Assembly: GCA_023438065.1 (NCBI GenBank)
Contig: JAEXRH010000015.1
Span: forward strand, 62,001-126,000
DNA: 64,000 bases
From: Spirochaetota bacterium
GTDB taxonomy: Bacteria > Spirochaetota > Spirochaetia > Treponematales > Treponemataceae
Direction of reading: 5' to 3'
A program made the translations under genes and the position numbers. This document shows positions 9,301-15,782 of this stretch, in pieces; position 1 is the stretch's first letter; each line of letters starts with the position of its first letter. Below the pieces are notes generated by a model. That model was not told the origin of the DNA. It saw only the letters and a program-made list of their open reading frames with translations, and did no database searches.

Positions 9301-12256
9301 CGTGTCATTCGGACCGGGGAATACGGGCAACTGGCAAACCGTGCGTCCCAATATCGCCACAGTCCAAACGGTCTATGACGACGTCATCGAGGTCAATTTC
9401 AACATACCGATAGAGAACTCGAACGGAGAGATCAACACGGTAGTCTCCGCGGCCGCCGCGGCTATCGCGAACGGCTCTGCCTGGTATACGGAGACATTCC
9501 CCGTTCCGACTCCGCTCAAGTTCGCTAACGCGTATTTCGATCCAGACTGCACGAACGTACTCGACGGTACCGACGGGGACGTATCGACGATCTACCTCAG
9601 GGTAAACCAGACTAACCCCAACTACCGCTGGAATACCGACGCGACGGGCACGAGCATTGGCGACGCTGGCAGCACCGACCGCGGGCGCGGGACAACCGCC
9701 GCCGGGCACCGGACAACGCGACCCGACCTCTCTTTCCTGAAGGGTTTGTTTTCCGCGGCGAACGGCAAGACGATGTGCGCGAATTACGGGGCGAACACGG
9801 CGCCCGCCTTTACGGCAACCACCGACCACTGCGCCCCGGTACTCGTCGAGGTCTTTACCGGCCAGGAAGCGCACGTAACCGGCATCGACGACGCGGCGAA
9901 AAACCCGTACGACGCGCATAACTTCATCGAGTTCCGCTGGTCGGAACCCGTCACGATGGCGACGTCGGGCCCCGCGGTCGCCGATAACGCGGTTAACCTC
10001 CAGGTGGACGCGGCGTGCGGCGCCATAGCGCAAGTCGGCCCGAATATCGACGTCGCGGGATTCGCCACGATCCCCAATGCGCGTCTTTCATGCGGCACGC
10101 GCGCGCATAACACGACCGTGGGCACTCCGAGCAATTTGGTACACGCGATATACCGGAATTTCTCGCTCGACGGGGTCACGGCCGCCGCCGACCAACCGCA
10201 ACGACTCCGCGTGTCGATCGCGGGTTGGGCGGATGCCGTCGCGACGCCCGAGTATTACTGGTATTGGCCCGGATACATTCAACCCGGAGCCGAAACCCCT
10301 TCAGACCTTGGCGCCGTTTCGGATTCCGCGACCGGTTACGTGTTCACGGACACGGCTACGACCCCGAACGCGCTCGAAACCTTCGGCGCGGCATCCTACG
10401 CCCGCGCTACCGTCACCGTCCAAAACGATCCCGCAGGCCTTTACGGCCCCTGGGACGTGACCGGACCCGCGCCGGCGGCGTTCCGCTCGGCGACCGACGT
10501 ATGGAGCGACCCGGTAACGGTCTACGAAGCCGTCCCCGACGCGACGGGTGGTCTTATCGACCGGATCGAGATGCACTTCTTCGATAACGCGGTCGATTAC
10601 AGCACGACGACCGACTCGTACGCATGGTACTCCAGGCGAGGCTGGTACGACGCGACTGACGCCACGAAAACCATTCTCGGCCAAACCTCGGCGGAAGCCC
10701 CGGAAGCGTTCGGCGGTTCCCGACCGGAGGATCCGCCCGTGAGCGAGTGGGTCACCACCTCGGGAGGCATCAGGGAGTCATCGCTCAACCAGGCGCTCGC
10801 CGCGTTCAGGGTCTTTTACAACGGCGCGATCATGGTGGCCATGCCGAACGAATACAGCACGAACGTGGGCAGCAAGCTCCTCGCGCCCTTGACGAACCAG
10901 AACGTCGCGGGCGACCCCTACTTCATGCTCTTCTGGTCCGCCCCGGGCGGCTCGGGCTACCAGATAGCGGGCTCGTCGATCACGCTCTCGTACAACACCG
11001 ACGGCAATCCGACGACGGGCTACGTTACCGACCTCGCGGGAAATCTCATGCAGTCGTTCTCGAGGATTTCGTGCGTCGACCGCACGCCCCCGAGGATGAC
11101 CTTCACGCTCGCGGGCGTAAACCGAACGGATCTTTACGTCCTCTTCTCGAAACCGATCGACTTCGCGAGTCCGGCAGCTATCGCTTCGGGCCTCGAGGTC
11201 AACCTTTCGGGAACGCCGGTCGCGCTTTCGGGATTGCCCGAGGTGAGGTCGGCGAATAACCGCGCCTTCCTCTACCGGCTCGCGACGCCCGTTACCGCCG
11301 CGAACCTCGTCAATCCGGCGAGCACCGTCGCCATCGCGTGGGATGGCGGCACGATTTTCGATCCTGTTACCGGAACATGGACACAGACTTCCTATTTCAT
11401 CGACGAACTCGGAAACTACGCGGTCGTCGGCGACAGCCACCGGCTCTCGGACATCGGCGTCGGCCTCGCGGACGTGCTCTACGGGTCGGACGGCGTCAAC
11501 GAGCCGGGACTCCTCGGCACGGAAGGCGGCGGCGCGCTCAGGTCCGAGAAGTTCGACGGAACCGGGAGGCTCCTCGACAAGGACATCACCATCGCGACGA
11601 AGATCAACCTCCCCTCGGCCCCGGGATCGCTCTCGCTCTTCTACGACGTGAACCCGGACGCGAACACGATGCCGCTCACCTTCAACGAGGCGAGCGGTTC
11701 CTCGCTCGAGCTCTGGCTCCCCTCGGTCATCTCGGGCTTCAACCGCTCGGGCAACCAGGACGCGCGAAACCTGAGCCCGGTCGAGACGACGAACGACAAG
11801 CTCTTCAGGAACTTCCTCATACCCGAATCGGACGCGGAGGTCGTGCCCGGCGCGAAGGTACAATTCGTCCTCCAGTACGAAGGGCTCTTCTGCGCGCGGC
11901 TCACGGACGAAAGCGACATCACCTCGCTCGCGCCCTGGAGCTTCGTCGTCGCCGAGACCCGCCACCAGCGGGGCGGCGTGACGATCCTCAACAACGTGAT
12001 CGACTCGGACAAGCGCGAAAAGACCATCGTCCAGGTCGAGGTCCCGAAGACGGGAACCATCGTCATCCAGGTATTCACCCTTGACGGCAATATCGTCAAG
12101 GTGCTCGAGCGTGGCAGGAAGGGAGGCGGAACCTACTCGTACTACTGGGACGGCACGAACGGCGCGGGGAATCCCGTGGCGCGCGGCATCTACTTCATCC
12201 GCGTGGTCGGGCCGGGCATGGACGAAATCAGGAAGGTGATGGTGGTAAGGGACTGA
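377..12256 (+). CDS. Giant secreted repeat protein with C-terminal FlgD-like Ig domain
   Basis: This 3959-residue protein is probably exported and displayed at or shed from the cell surface; its function is unknown, with adhesin or matrix protein most likely. A Sec signal peptide is visible (residues 1-26, ending GGMAWG-A). Three modules with W-x-G...W...NW...P spacing start near residues 29, 327 and 865. They are followed by long Gly/Thr/Asn/Ala-rich beta-helix-like sequence rich in G-T-[LV]-T-[LI] steps. At least four related units carrying the motif F-x-N-G-[LV]-T-A-T and a T-A-T-A-G step lie near residues 1963, 2102, 2305 and 2445. From about 2700 the sequence becomes non-repetitive and richer in aromatic residues. 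The last ~85 residues match a FlgD-type Ig fold (YYWDGTNGAGNPVARGIYF), which in secreted proteins often closes the C-terminus. The start has an AGGAG site and a good promoter. The gene is convergent with the next lipoprotein gene, only 5 bp away. Confidence 0.85.
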   Translation: MKNRGFSKYILTAAVFLALSGGMAWGAAYTWTGGGSGVWELAANWGGGGYPVAGDTATINTAAVITTSTPITVFALTINAGATLNLGNTLTVTGNTNNPNENFRVDSTNVTINTNGHAITAGWTDFGKTVACSLSLVGTGTWTTATLDTNQTTNNYVTMTNGAKIVVSTQAYFDQTGSTATFFSGDGSCSITLPNNVNASPDVVFDGVSVIYGGNTYTVSHTGAAALGQTISISITGTPAGSSTYRYQAEVNSAGAADTYVLDGTINITGNVAPTDLTTTAGNPYTTTLFFQAVDNNSDYILLTFFVPGGTNIPIGTLRFVNNTSATTWIGGFGGNEWNDAANWTGGVPTNTSTVVIPQLVSGNYPIVTGTAPTAATITINSGASLTLNTANINDTTTVTNNGTIYLAGTQTISGTHVNGPSSTIVYTGAAANPTAWGTSYRNLTVTGTLTLGATSITVAGTLENSGTIVVNGAGTVNKSDNNSGTFQYSTAAGTIPALDGYNTLQITTGTHAQSNNLSAVSLSIGGGAALQLGSRALSVTGAFTNAGTLTLDTGSATVGSINNSSIVEINDTGTINLSDNDSGIFRYSGTSVSIPALSGYQDLEITAGAKSASGPLTINGNLSLSGGATTSLASGTNAVHVYGNATGTGSETWTAGSGTVTLDGSFSGIAFSQTGGTLALNGAVPSFAPGGSLGSLEIGGTANVTLGAPITVTDNLTVLSGGSLDAGGQIITVNGNWTDSGTFTAAGGTVIFAPDGASALITGNTIFNDLSSTLQAGKTLTIANDITVQGSLTLSGTGTGAGTRLFINGAGSITLASDQAGGSFLSVGTNIDIIAGHTYTAYQSVPTSLPRAANWNLMANTAGNPVWTGTLGTNWNAGGNWDSGAVPGPGENATVGNPEVAGNNPQATAAVTTGTINVLAAGSVDFHGETITVTAINNSGVIALDGTAGQVTGLPTIANDGTSAVTYTGALATPIMGTSYQNLTVITGAILSLGGTTINVDGTLAINGGLNLNGAGSITNIGTIDNLGTIEISSTGTIPKSDPDSGTFRYATATGSLPALDGYNALVVASGTWTATAALSATGISVLSTASLDLGTFGLNAFTGTFSNSGIVRISGNPSIGGTKSNVAGSTVEYYGTGCAPAWGTGYANLSITGEFIAGGALTATEAITVSGTASASFNANAAGQTTECATATLSTTGSLSLGNDAGDIFRVTGGAFATPTASGLTLAGTLTASGGITLRNINTVAANITFTNGVTLAEPVTLALGTSTLTINSGITCTTNDFETTYAAPAGLVTVSAGAAITTTDGALTFANPVTLGNGASIASSGSGTINLNTTGTTNIGTGASVASTGTGKITFAGTVINNGAVSAGNTGAATAIEFGGGYSGTGAINGNGTGDPVILFSGAGAAISIATIAPAGDTVRFSGASQSITPGASNTYANVECSGSGISFGNNAFTQGTTANFTVSAGTVSIGTGQFIAGNLIASGGTFTQTGLNAGTQSATTVTASGGSIEWDANSNGGTLSIGGGITGTAATILFHQKSITFTATGTLQDAYAIYAGTIGAGTVTCHAVFRDLTINNGATLIADGGIRVTRNLTLQDGSAYTPGGNTLTLGGTGSETGSVWDNHGTPISLGAVDINAINGPTIKTAQTQLSFSSLAISAGTFASGTNTITVAGNVDSTAGSWTSSGLIDVGGNLAFGPGTGSFTAGIGSSLQVAGNLTFNTVTGGTNCAVTLDGTGNQQFTTNAVSIASLSLTTGGANAIRVTGNLTIAGTGALAVNAGQTLDLDTDDASLTVGGLTTNNGAITGGAADIIFTGNYAGGSGSFTAPAAPNVTRFRGNATFNATTSTLTHNNGTVIFDGGGAQILVPGGDPFNALTVSKATGTFTVDTNALTCDDALTVTNSQGCAFNMNVDVDTLILTATTGTIAFNGDLVVNTGLTNAGGNFNLTIAGATNSVAGNTTIGTTGTLTISNGCTFSNGLTATAPAKTVTGTVTATAGDIVLWTAVPPSPATAISGTAGFTGTAAITLGAITSAGGADNLTVTNGTGTVTFNAAIGAMGNYLDGLTLAMGGAGTVTFADGATAYVTAFNPGGGTYALAINSNSATFTNNVSFTSSGSLTLGDDGSGSDTLTFANGVTATSQTKNVAAVIQATAGTIDLGSMPTNVTANARIGGTSTGQITLDDVNISPGATLTLGNGAASPVTAGDITGAAGANLTVNVADNAANPLTSIGNISAINVFTVTQSSGVQTGTVAAATVTLTDTRNAQPIDFTGTVTIGALNTAPLQGYNVRFRDDGTIGGATTFSNTGSLIIDNGLTFSNGVTATAPTKTITDTVTATAGNIDFGTTTTDIAGTAGLTGVGTITLGPISSAGATDYLTLTNTTGSIGLNGNIGSAGAELDELSISKSGGTATFADGQSVYVVSLQTNSAIYGITINSDTFIVSGAGSTSFLNSGTLSLGNGTLDQFTFAAGLTATDPSSTTLTGTILTSNAPVNLGALALGGTSIINTVNAGTGGNISVAAISNSTARDLTLTAGTAGDIAVSGSVGNTTALGAISIVSANDATFDSTINAASLTQTAGTGTTTFSDNITVSAAGTAVDIANSAITLDGLTVSSTNAGNGPLVNAVSLSGPVALTGGPTALSTVSGGIVFSSTINGNRALAITAGTGLTKYPVSCNDRIGGLAGVANKPISLTVTGSTVNLHSIGDTAVVPQYGVNGPVTIQATGLVTLFEDDYRSTGAQAWTSPVGVVYRANASGTWTAGGAGITLTASNTDLYLDHVSCALRIDDSLTCRNLFFYRGSLDVSSWTLTTSDDFVVFGANYSPNDGDWTGADNRLAYYFTVTPSYYPAGWTYSAATHVLALSGLPSEYAAFTDLNGASITIGTPAGSNPNGGNLYVNGADINAGNVSLNISANGNSHPIPNVSTSVSQDQWGIPYAVVFNLTVANANATGGYVAAAVPVLDPDGAGPLIAETNQNVSFGPGNTGNWQTVRPNIATVQTVYDDVIEVNFNIPIENSNGEINTVVSAAAAAIANGSAWYTETFPVPTPLKFANAYFDPDCTNVLDGTDGDVSTIYLRVNQTNPNYRWNTDATGTSIGDAGSTDRGRGTTAAGHRTTRPDLSFLKGLFSAANGKTMCANYGANTAPAFTATTDHCAPVLVEVFTGQEAHVTGIDDAAKNPYDAHNFIEFRWSEPVTMATSGPAVADNAVNLQVDAACGAIAQVGPNIDVAGFATIPNARLSCGTRAHNTTVGTPSNLVHAIYRNFSLDGVTAAADQPQRLRVSIAGWADAVATPEYYWYWPGYIQPGAETPSDLGAVSDSATGYVFTDTATTPNALETFGAASYARATVTVQNDPAGLYGPWDVTGPAPAAFRSATDVWSDPVTVYEAVPDATGGLIDRIEMHFFDNAVDYSTTTDSYAWYSRRGWYDATDATKTILGQTSAEAPEAFGGSRPEDPPVSEWVTTSGGIRESSLNQALAAFRVFYNGAIMVAMPNEYSTNVGSKLLAPLTNQNVAGDPYFMLFWSAPGGSGYQIAGSSITLSYNTDGNPTTGYVTDLAGNLMQSFSRISCVDRTPPRMTFTLAGVNRTDLYVLFSKPIDFASPAAIASGLEVNLSGTPVALSGLPEVRSANNRAFLYRLATPVTAANLVNPASTVAIAWDGGTIFDPVTGTWTQTSYFIDELGNYAVVGDSHRLSDIGVGLADVLYGSDGVNEPGLLGTEGGGALRSEKFDGTGRLLDKDITIATKINLPSAPGSLSLFYDVNPDANTMPLTFNEASGSSLELWLPSVISGFNRSGNQDARNLSPVETTNDKLFRNFLIPESDAEVVPGAKVQFVLQYEGLFCARLTDESDITSLAPWSFVVAETRHQRGGVTILNNVIDSDKREKTIVQVEVPKTGTIVIQVFTLDGNIVKVLERGRKGGGTYSYYWDGTNGAGNPVARGIYFIRVVGPGMDEIRKVMVVRD

Positions 12257-12275
12257 CGGGGTTAGAGCCCGTCAG
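12253..12275. terminator. Hairpin between convergent genes (no U-tract)
   Basis: CTGACGGG and CCCGTCAG form a perfect 8-bp stem with a 7-base loop. It overlaps the stop codon of the giant gene (plus) and of the lipoprotein gene (minus). It is placed to act in both directions but lacks a T-run on either strand. Confidence 0.5.
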
Positions 12276-13443
12276 CGAGATAGACGAGTTCGGGCCGCGC
12301 CAAAAGGACGCTGCCCGGGCGAGTCTGGTTAAAATCGAGCACGAGGGAGAGCACGGCACCGGTCGCGCTTTCCTTGAAGGCGAGCGCTCCGGGCTTGAGG
12401 GTCGCCGTCAGTTTATGCCAACCGGTCTCCTCCGCGTAGGTCACGGAGGTGGTCGAAAGACTGCTTTCCGCGGTCGGCGCCATCTTGACGACGAAGGCGT
12501 CGACGGGATAGGGGGTCTGGACGGTTGTCGCGAGCGGGTCCGAACGAGCCCACACGCTGAACACGTAGGTACCCGACTCGAGCGGCGCGCCGGAGCGCTC
12601 GATCGTGTCTTCCCGCGTTAAAAGAAGCCTCAGTTCCATATTACCGCTTCGGCCGACGCGGAAATTGTCGACGTAGAAATTATAGAGCGGGTTTTCGTCT
12701 TGGGTCCGGAACTCAATTTCCGGCGCGTACGTGTAGCCATTATTGATCGTGTACCGCGCGTAGCCTTTCACCCCCGAACCGGTGGGACTGGCGATAATGC
12801 TTTCAACCCCGTCGACATATACCTTCGCGGTATAGGTCGCTGAGGTATAGCGAAAGAAGAGGTTATACGCGGTATTCGTCAAAAATCCGGGATATCCCGT
12901 GCGCTCTTCGGTCGTGTAGGTTTGCGATTCATTGAGGTCAAGATCGATCTTCACGCAGGCCGTGCCGAACAGAAGGGGTGTCGCGACCCTCACGGCCGTT
13001 CCGATAGAACCCGGCGTTTCGGCCGCCCATATCTCGGCAGTCGCCTCGAAGTTCCCCCCGTTTATCAGGTTCGCGACCTCGAGCCGGTACACGGGAGTCG
13101 CGGCATCGAGCCCGTCCGCCGCGCCGTAGTCTGCGACCGTATCACCGGTATCAGTGAGGGTCAGGTAGTCGTAGCCGTCCCACTCGGCGTCGCGATAGCC
13201 GCAATCCCAGCTTCCCGTCGCGACCGCCAGGGGGTCAAAAGGATTCGAGCCGATAAAGCGATCGAATTGCACGCTCGCGCTGTAGTCGACGTCGGGATAG
13301 TCCTTCGACTCGAACAGGGCGCATCCGGCGACGGTCGCGGCAAGAGAAAGCCCGAGCGCGAGACCGGGCGCGAAACGCCTGGCCCGCGCGAAGAGGCGAG
13401 GTACCGTTGAGGAAAATCCTGTCAAGACCCGTATCCTTTTCAT
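12262..13443 (-). CDS. Putative lipoprotein, unknown function
   Basis: The 393-residue protein begins with a long basic region, a hydrophobic stretch and a lipobox (TVAG-C41), so it should be lipidated and membrane-anchored. The mature part is mostly beta-type sequence rich in Tyr, Thr and Asp, with a carbohydrate-binding or jelly-roll feel (for example YNFYVDNFRVG near the middle), but I recognise no named domain. An AGAAGG ribosome binding site precedes the ATG and a strong promoter lies directly upstream. It is convergent with the giant surface protein and divergent from the PilZ gene. A role linked to the giant protein is possible but is only inferred from position. Confidence 0.75.
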   Translation of the reverse strand: MKRIRVLTGFSSTVPRLFARARRFAPGLALGLSLAATVAGCALFESKDYPDVDYSASVQFDRFIGSNPFDPLAVATGSWDCGYRDAEWDGYDYLTLTDTGDTVADYGAADGLDAATPVYRLEVANLINGGNFEATAEIWAAETPGSIGTAVRVATPLLFGTACVKIDLDLNESQTYTTEERTGYPGFLTNTAYNLFFRYTSATYTAKVYVDGVESIIASPTGSGVKGYARYTINNGYTYAPEIEFRTQDENPLYNFYVDNFRVGRSGNMELRLLLTREDTIERSGAPLESGTYVFSVWARSDPLATTVQTPYPVDAFVVKMAPTAESSLSTTSVTYAEETGWHKLTATLKPGALAFKESATGAVLSLVLDFNQTRPGSVLLARPELVYLADGL

Positions 13444-13457
13444 GGCTTCGTCCTTCT

Positions 13458-13486
13458 AGTATACCCCAACTCCCGATTATTGACAA
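13458..13486 (-). promoter_or_regulatory. Promoter of the lipoprotein gene
   Basis: Read on the minus strand, TTGTCA (13481-13486) and TATACT (13458-13463) are separated by 17 bp, each one base from consensus. The -35 overlaps TTGACA on the plus strand (13480-13485), so a divergent promoter for the PilZ gene may share it, although its -10 is poor. Confidence 0.7.
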
Positions 13487-13517
13487 AGATACCAAAAAAG
13501 CGGATTCTACCGTCCTA

Positions 13518-13880
13518 ATGAGTATCGACAACAGGCTGGCTCCGCGTTTCCGCGATTTCGCGCGCGCCAGGATCGACGAACTGTGCAGGCTTCCCGGTTT
13601 CCTGGAAGACGTGAGCAAAACCGGATGCAAGGTGCGTTTTTCGCACGTTTCCGCGATCGATACCGACCGCGAATATACCCTGACCGTCCTTCCCGCCCTC
13701 CGTTCCGGAATCGGCGAATTCAGCCTGACCGTCAAGCCGCAATGGGTTCGCCAGGCGGGCGACGCCGTCGAGATCGGGTTCGGGGTGCTTCACTGCCCCG
13801 GAATCTGCAGGTTCCTCCGCTATGTCGAGATACTCGCCGAGCTTGAAACCGACGAGGAAGTCCAGGAAGCGTACATGTGA
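13518..13880 (+). CDS. PilZ-domain protein (c-di-GMP receptor candidate)
   Basis: This is a small 120-residue single-domain protein. It shows the two PilZ signatures: an N-terminal RxxxR (RLAPR) and D-x-S-x-x-G (DVSKTG), spaced as in c-di-GMP-binding PilZ domains. The frame is open upstream to 13407, but that would run into the divergent lipoprotein gene and through the promoter region, so the ATG at 13518 is chosen. The stop codon overlaps the GTG start of the downstream rRNA methyltransferase (GTGA), so the two are translationally coupled. The diguanylate cyclase at 36.7 kb shows that the organism makes the presumed ligand. Confidence 0.75.
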   Translation: MSIDNRLAPRFRDFARARIDELCRLPGFLEDVSKTGCKVRFSHVSAIDTDREYTLTVLPALRSGIGEFSLTVKPQWVRQAGDAVEIGFGVLHCPGICRFLRYVEILAELETDEEVQEAYM

Positions 13881-14914
13881 ACGCGCTTCCCGGCGTCGCG
13901 TACCTCGCAATCAAGGATTACCAGAGAAACCTGTATGACGAGCTTTCCGTCGATCCCGCGCGTCCGGGCAAGGGCATTACCGCCTGGGGCGATCTCGTCT
14001 ACGTCGAACGCGCGCCGACGGAGCCGGGGGTCTACCCCTTTTGGCAGCGGAACGTCCTCGAAAAGCCCTTTACCGCCGAATTCACGAGCGTCCGCGAGGC
14101 GTCGGATATCCTCCGCGGCATACAGCGAAACTGGGCCCATTATCCCGTGGCGTCTTTCCGCCGCGCCGAGCTCATCGCCGAAAAGCTTCCATATATAAAC
14201 CTCAAACCGCGCACCTTTCCCTGTCACATCCCCCATAGCCCCATGGGGATGTGGAGCCTCCTCGACGACCACACGCTCTTTGCTTCCGCGGTTACCACGA
14301 GTCCCCTCCCCGCGGGCGAGATCCGGTTCGTCGAGGATCACGAGAATCCCCCGAGCAGGGCCTATCTCAAGATGTACGAAGCCCTCGCCTGGGCGGAATG
14401 GGTGGGAGGTTCTGCGGTTGAGGCTGAGGACACTATACCTACCGGTCGGTATACTGCCCCCACGACAACTGTACCTGCCGGTAGGTATACAAACCTCCTT
14501 CCCGGCCCCGGAAGCCGCATCATCGACGCAGGCGCCTGTCCCGGCGGCTGGACCTGGGTATTCGACCTTCTTGGCGCGACCGTCACCGCGATCGACCGTT
14601 CCCCCCTCCGCGACGACCTCATGGCGAAACCGAACATATCCTTTATCAAGCACGACGCCTTCACCCTCAAACCCGAGGACCTCGGCCCGCAGGACTGGGT
14701 CTGCTCGGACGTGATCTGCTACCCGCCCCGCCTCCTCGAGTGGGTCGAAAAATGGCTCGAAAGCGGCCTCTGCGACAACTTCATCTGCACGATCAAGATG
14801 CAAGGCGCCGCCGACCACGATACCACCCGCGCCTTCTCCCGCATCCCCGGAAGCCGCGTCGTCCACCTCACCGCGAACAAGAACGAGCTCACCTGGATCA
14901 GGCTCAAGCCGTAA
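13877..14914 (+). CDS. RlmM/FtsJ-type rRNA 2'-O-methyltransferase with palindrome insert
   Basis: The 345-residue protein looks like the RlmM branch of the FtsJ methyltransferases, which methylate a ribose in 23S rRNA using SAM. The SAM-binding motif is IDAGACPGGW near residue 216. The remaining catalytic K-D-K-E positions can be matched to CSDV, IKMQG and NELTW. The start is a GTG overlapping the PilZ stop. Between the N-terminal part and the SAM motif (residues about 180-208) lies an unusual stretch containing IPTGRYT and VPAGRYT. These are exactly the translations of two 20-bp palindromes, 36 bp apart and so in frame. The insert probably sits in a surface loop. Family assignment is good; substrate position is inferred. 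Confidence 0.7.
   Translation: MNALPGVAYLAIKDYQRNLYDELSVDPARPGKGITAWGDLVYVERAPTEPGVYPFWQRNVLEKPFTAEFTSVREASDILRGIQRNWAHYPVASFRRAELIAEKLPYINLKPRTFPCHIPHSPMGMWSLLDDHTLFASAVTTSPLPAGEIRFVEDHENPPSRAYLKMYEALAWAEWVGGSAVEAEDTIPTGRYTAPTTTVPAGRYTNLLPGPGSRIIDAGACPGGWTWVFDLLGATVTAIDRSPLRDDLMAKPNISFIKHDAFTLKPEDLGPQDWVCSDVICYPPRLLEWVEKWLESGLCDNFICTIKMQGAADHDTTRAFSRIPGSRVVHLTANKNELTWIRLKP
14434..14489. repeat. Two 20-bp palindromes inside a coding sequence
   Basis: Copies at 14434-14453 and 14470-14489 differ from the consensus TATACCTACCGGTAGGTATA by one and two bases. Start-to-start spacing is 36 bp, close to the 35 bp upstream of the giant gene and a multiple of three, so both are read as (I/V)P(T/A)GRYT in the methyltransferase. 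Confidence 0.9.
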
Positions 14915-14947
14915 CGTCCCGTAGCTGTCCTTCATCAGGACATCAGG

Positions 14948-14965
14948 AAGGGGAAGCCTCCCCTT
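14948..14965. terminator. Hairpin after the methyltransferase gene
   Basis: AAGGGGA and TCCCCTT form a perfect 7-bp stem with a 4-base loop, 34 bases after the stop codon. There is no T-run; it may work as a terminator together with the large inverted repeat that follows. Confidence 0.4.
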
Positions 14966-14972
14966 AGGCGCT

Positions 14973-15019
14973 GCATTACCACGCTCGAGGCGCGAATAGC
15001 GCTTCAAGCGTGGTAATGC
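14973..15019. repeat. 47-nt near-perfect inverted repeat
   Basis: Two 21-nt arms surround a 5-nt loop. The outer 10 bp (GCATTACCAC/GTGGTAATGC) are perfect. The inner 11 bp have one C-A mismatch and one G-U pair, and the pattern is symmetrical when read on the other strand. No T-run follows. It may be a bidirectional terminator or a REP/MITE-like element. Confidence 0.7.
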
Positions 15020-15065
15020 CACGCCAACCCCTCCTCGATACAATTCCACGAGAAGTCGCCTTTTT

Positions 15066-15085
15066 TCTGGAATTATCGTTCCAGA
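15066..15085. promoter_or_regulatory. TetR operator upstream of the regulator gene
   Basis: TCTGGAATTATCGTTCCAGA has 7-base perfect arms and sits across the -35 region of the regulator's own promoter (extended -10 TGCTATGCT ending at 15096). A matching site lies before the next gene at 15728. The regulator probably represses itself and its neighbour. Confidence 0.65.
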
Positions 15086-15102
15086 TATGCTATGCTTGCC
15101 GT

Positions 15103-15690
15103 ATGGGCAGACAACGGGAATTTGACGAGGGCGCGGTCGTCGCCGCGGCGATGCGTGTATTTTGGGAACTCGGCTACGACGGCGCCTCGATGGCCGATAT
15201 CCTTTCCGCGACAGGCTTGAGCCGCTCGAGCCTCTACGGGGCCTTCGCCGACAAACGGAGCCTCTTTCTCCGCACGGTGACCGCCTACGCCTCGCGCTCG
15301 ACCGAGGCCCGCCGCGTGGCATTCGAGACTCCCGAACGACTCCCGGAAACCCTCGCGACCTACCTCCGCTCCCGGGTAGACGCCCTCGCGAACCCGGAAG
15401 GCCATCCCGCGGGCTGCTACCTTACCGCGATCTCGGCGACGCTCAATACCGCCGACGACGAACTCCGCGAACTCGTGCTCGGTCTCACCCGCCGCTCGGA
15501 GGAGGATATCTTCGCGGGCTTCACCCGCGCCCTCGACGCTGGCTCGATTTCACGGCGTTCGACCGCCCGCGAGTGGACCGCGCTTTTCCTCGGCCTCGTC
15601 TGGGGACTCAACGTCGCGTCCCGCATGGGCCGCGACCGCGCCGTCATGGATGACATGGTCTCGGGATTTCTCGCCGCGCTCGAGCCGTGA
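15103..15690 (+). CDS. TetR-family transcriptional regulator
   Basis: The 195-residue protein has an N-terminal TetR helix-turn-helix (about residues 25-47, MADILSATGLSRSSLYGAF) and a C-terminal all-helical ligand domain of the group with Pfam TetR_C-type YdeS-like members. The ATG at 15103 is chosen because a -10 box TATGCT ends 6 bp before it and no Shine-Dalgarno is present, so the mRNA is probably leaderless. Its operator covers the promoter, and a second copy precedes the downstream ferredoxin-nitroreductase gene. The ligand is unknown; an electrophile or quinone-like compound would fit a reductase target, which is inference. Confidence 0.85.
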   Translation: MGRQREFDEGAVVAAAMRVFWELGYDGASMADILSATGLSRSSLYGAFADKRSLFLRTVTAYASRSTEARRVAFETPERLPETLATYLRSRVDALANPEGHPAGCYLTAISATLNTADDELRELVLGLTRRSEEDIFAGFTRALDAGSISRRSTAREWTALFLGLVWGLNVASRMGRDRAVMDDMVSGFLAALEP

Positions 15691-15727
15691 GCGCGCTTTG
15701 TCGCGGTATCGCCCTGTTTTGCGCTTT

Positions 15728-15747
15728 TCTGGAACGTTCGTTCCTTT
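15728..15747. promoter_or_regulatory. Second TetR operator, before the nitroreductase gene
   Basis: The dyad GGAACGTTCGTTCC (15731-15744) matches the core of the operator at 15069-15082 at 11 of 14 positions, including the right half CGTTCC, and shares the left flank TCT. It lies about 40 bp before the ATG of the nitroreductase gene. Confidence 0.65.
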
Positions 15748-15782
15748 ATATCGCTATCACGCTCATTACAAAGGAGACCAAC

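Noticed and set aside
10778..11965. 395-codon minus-strand frame inside the giant gene
   Set aside because: Arg/Glu-rich antisense shadow; the plus frame is continuous and ends in a FlgD-like domain.
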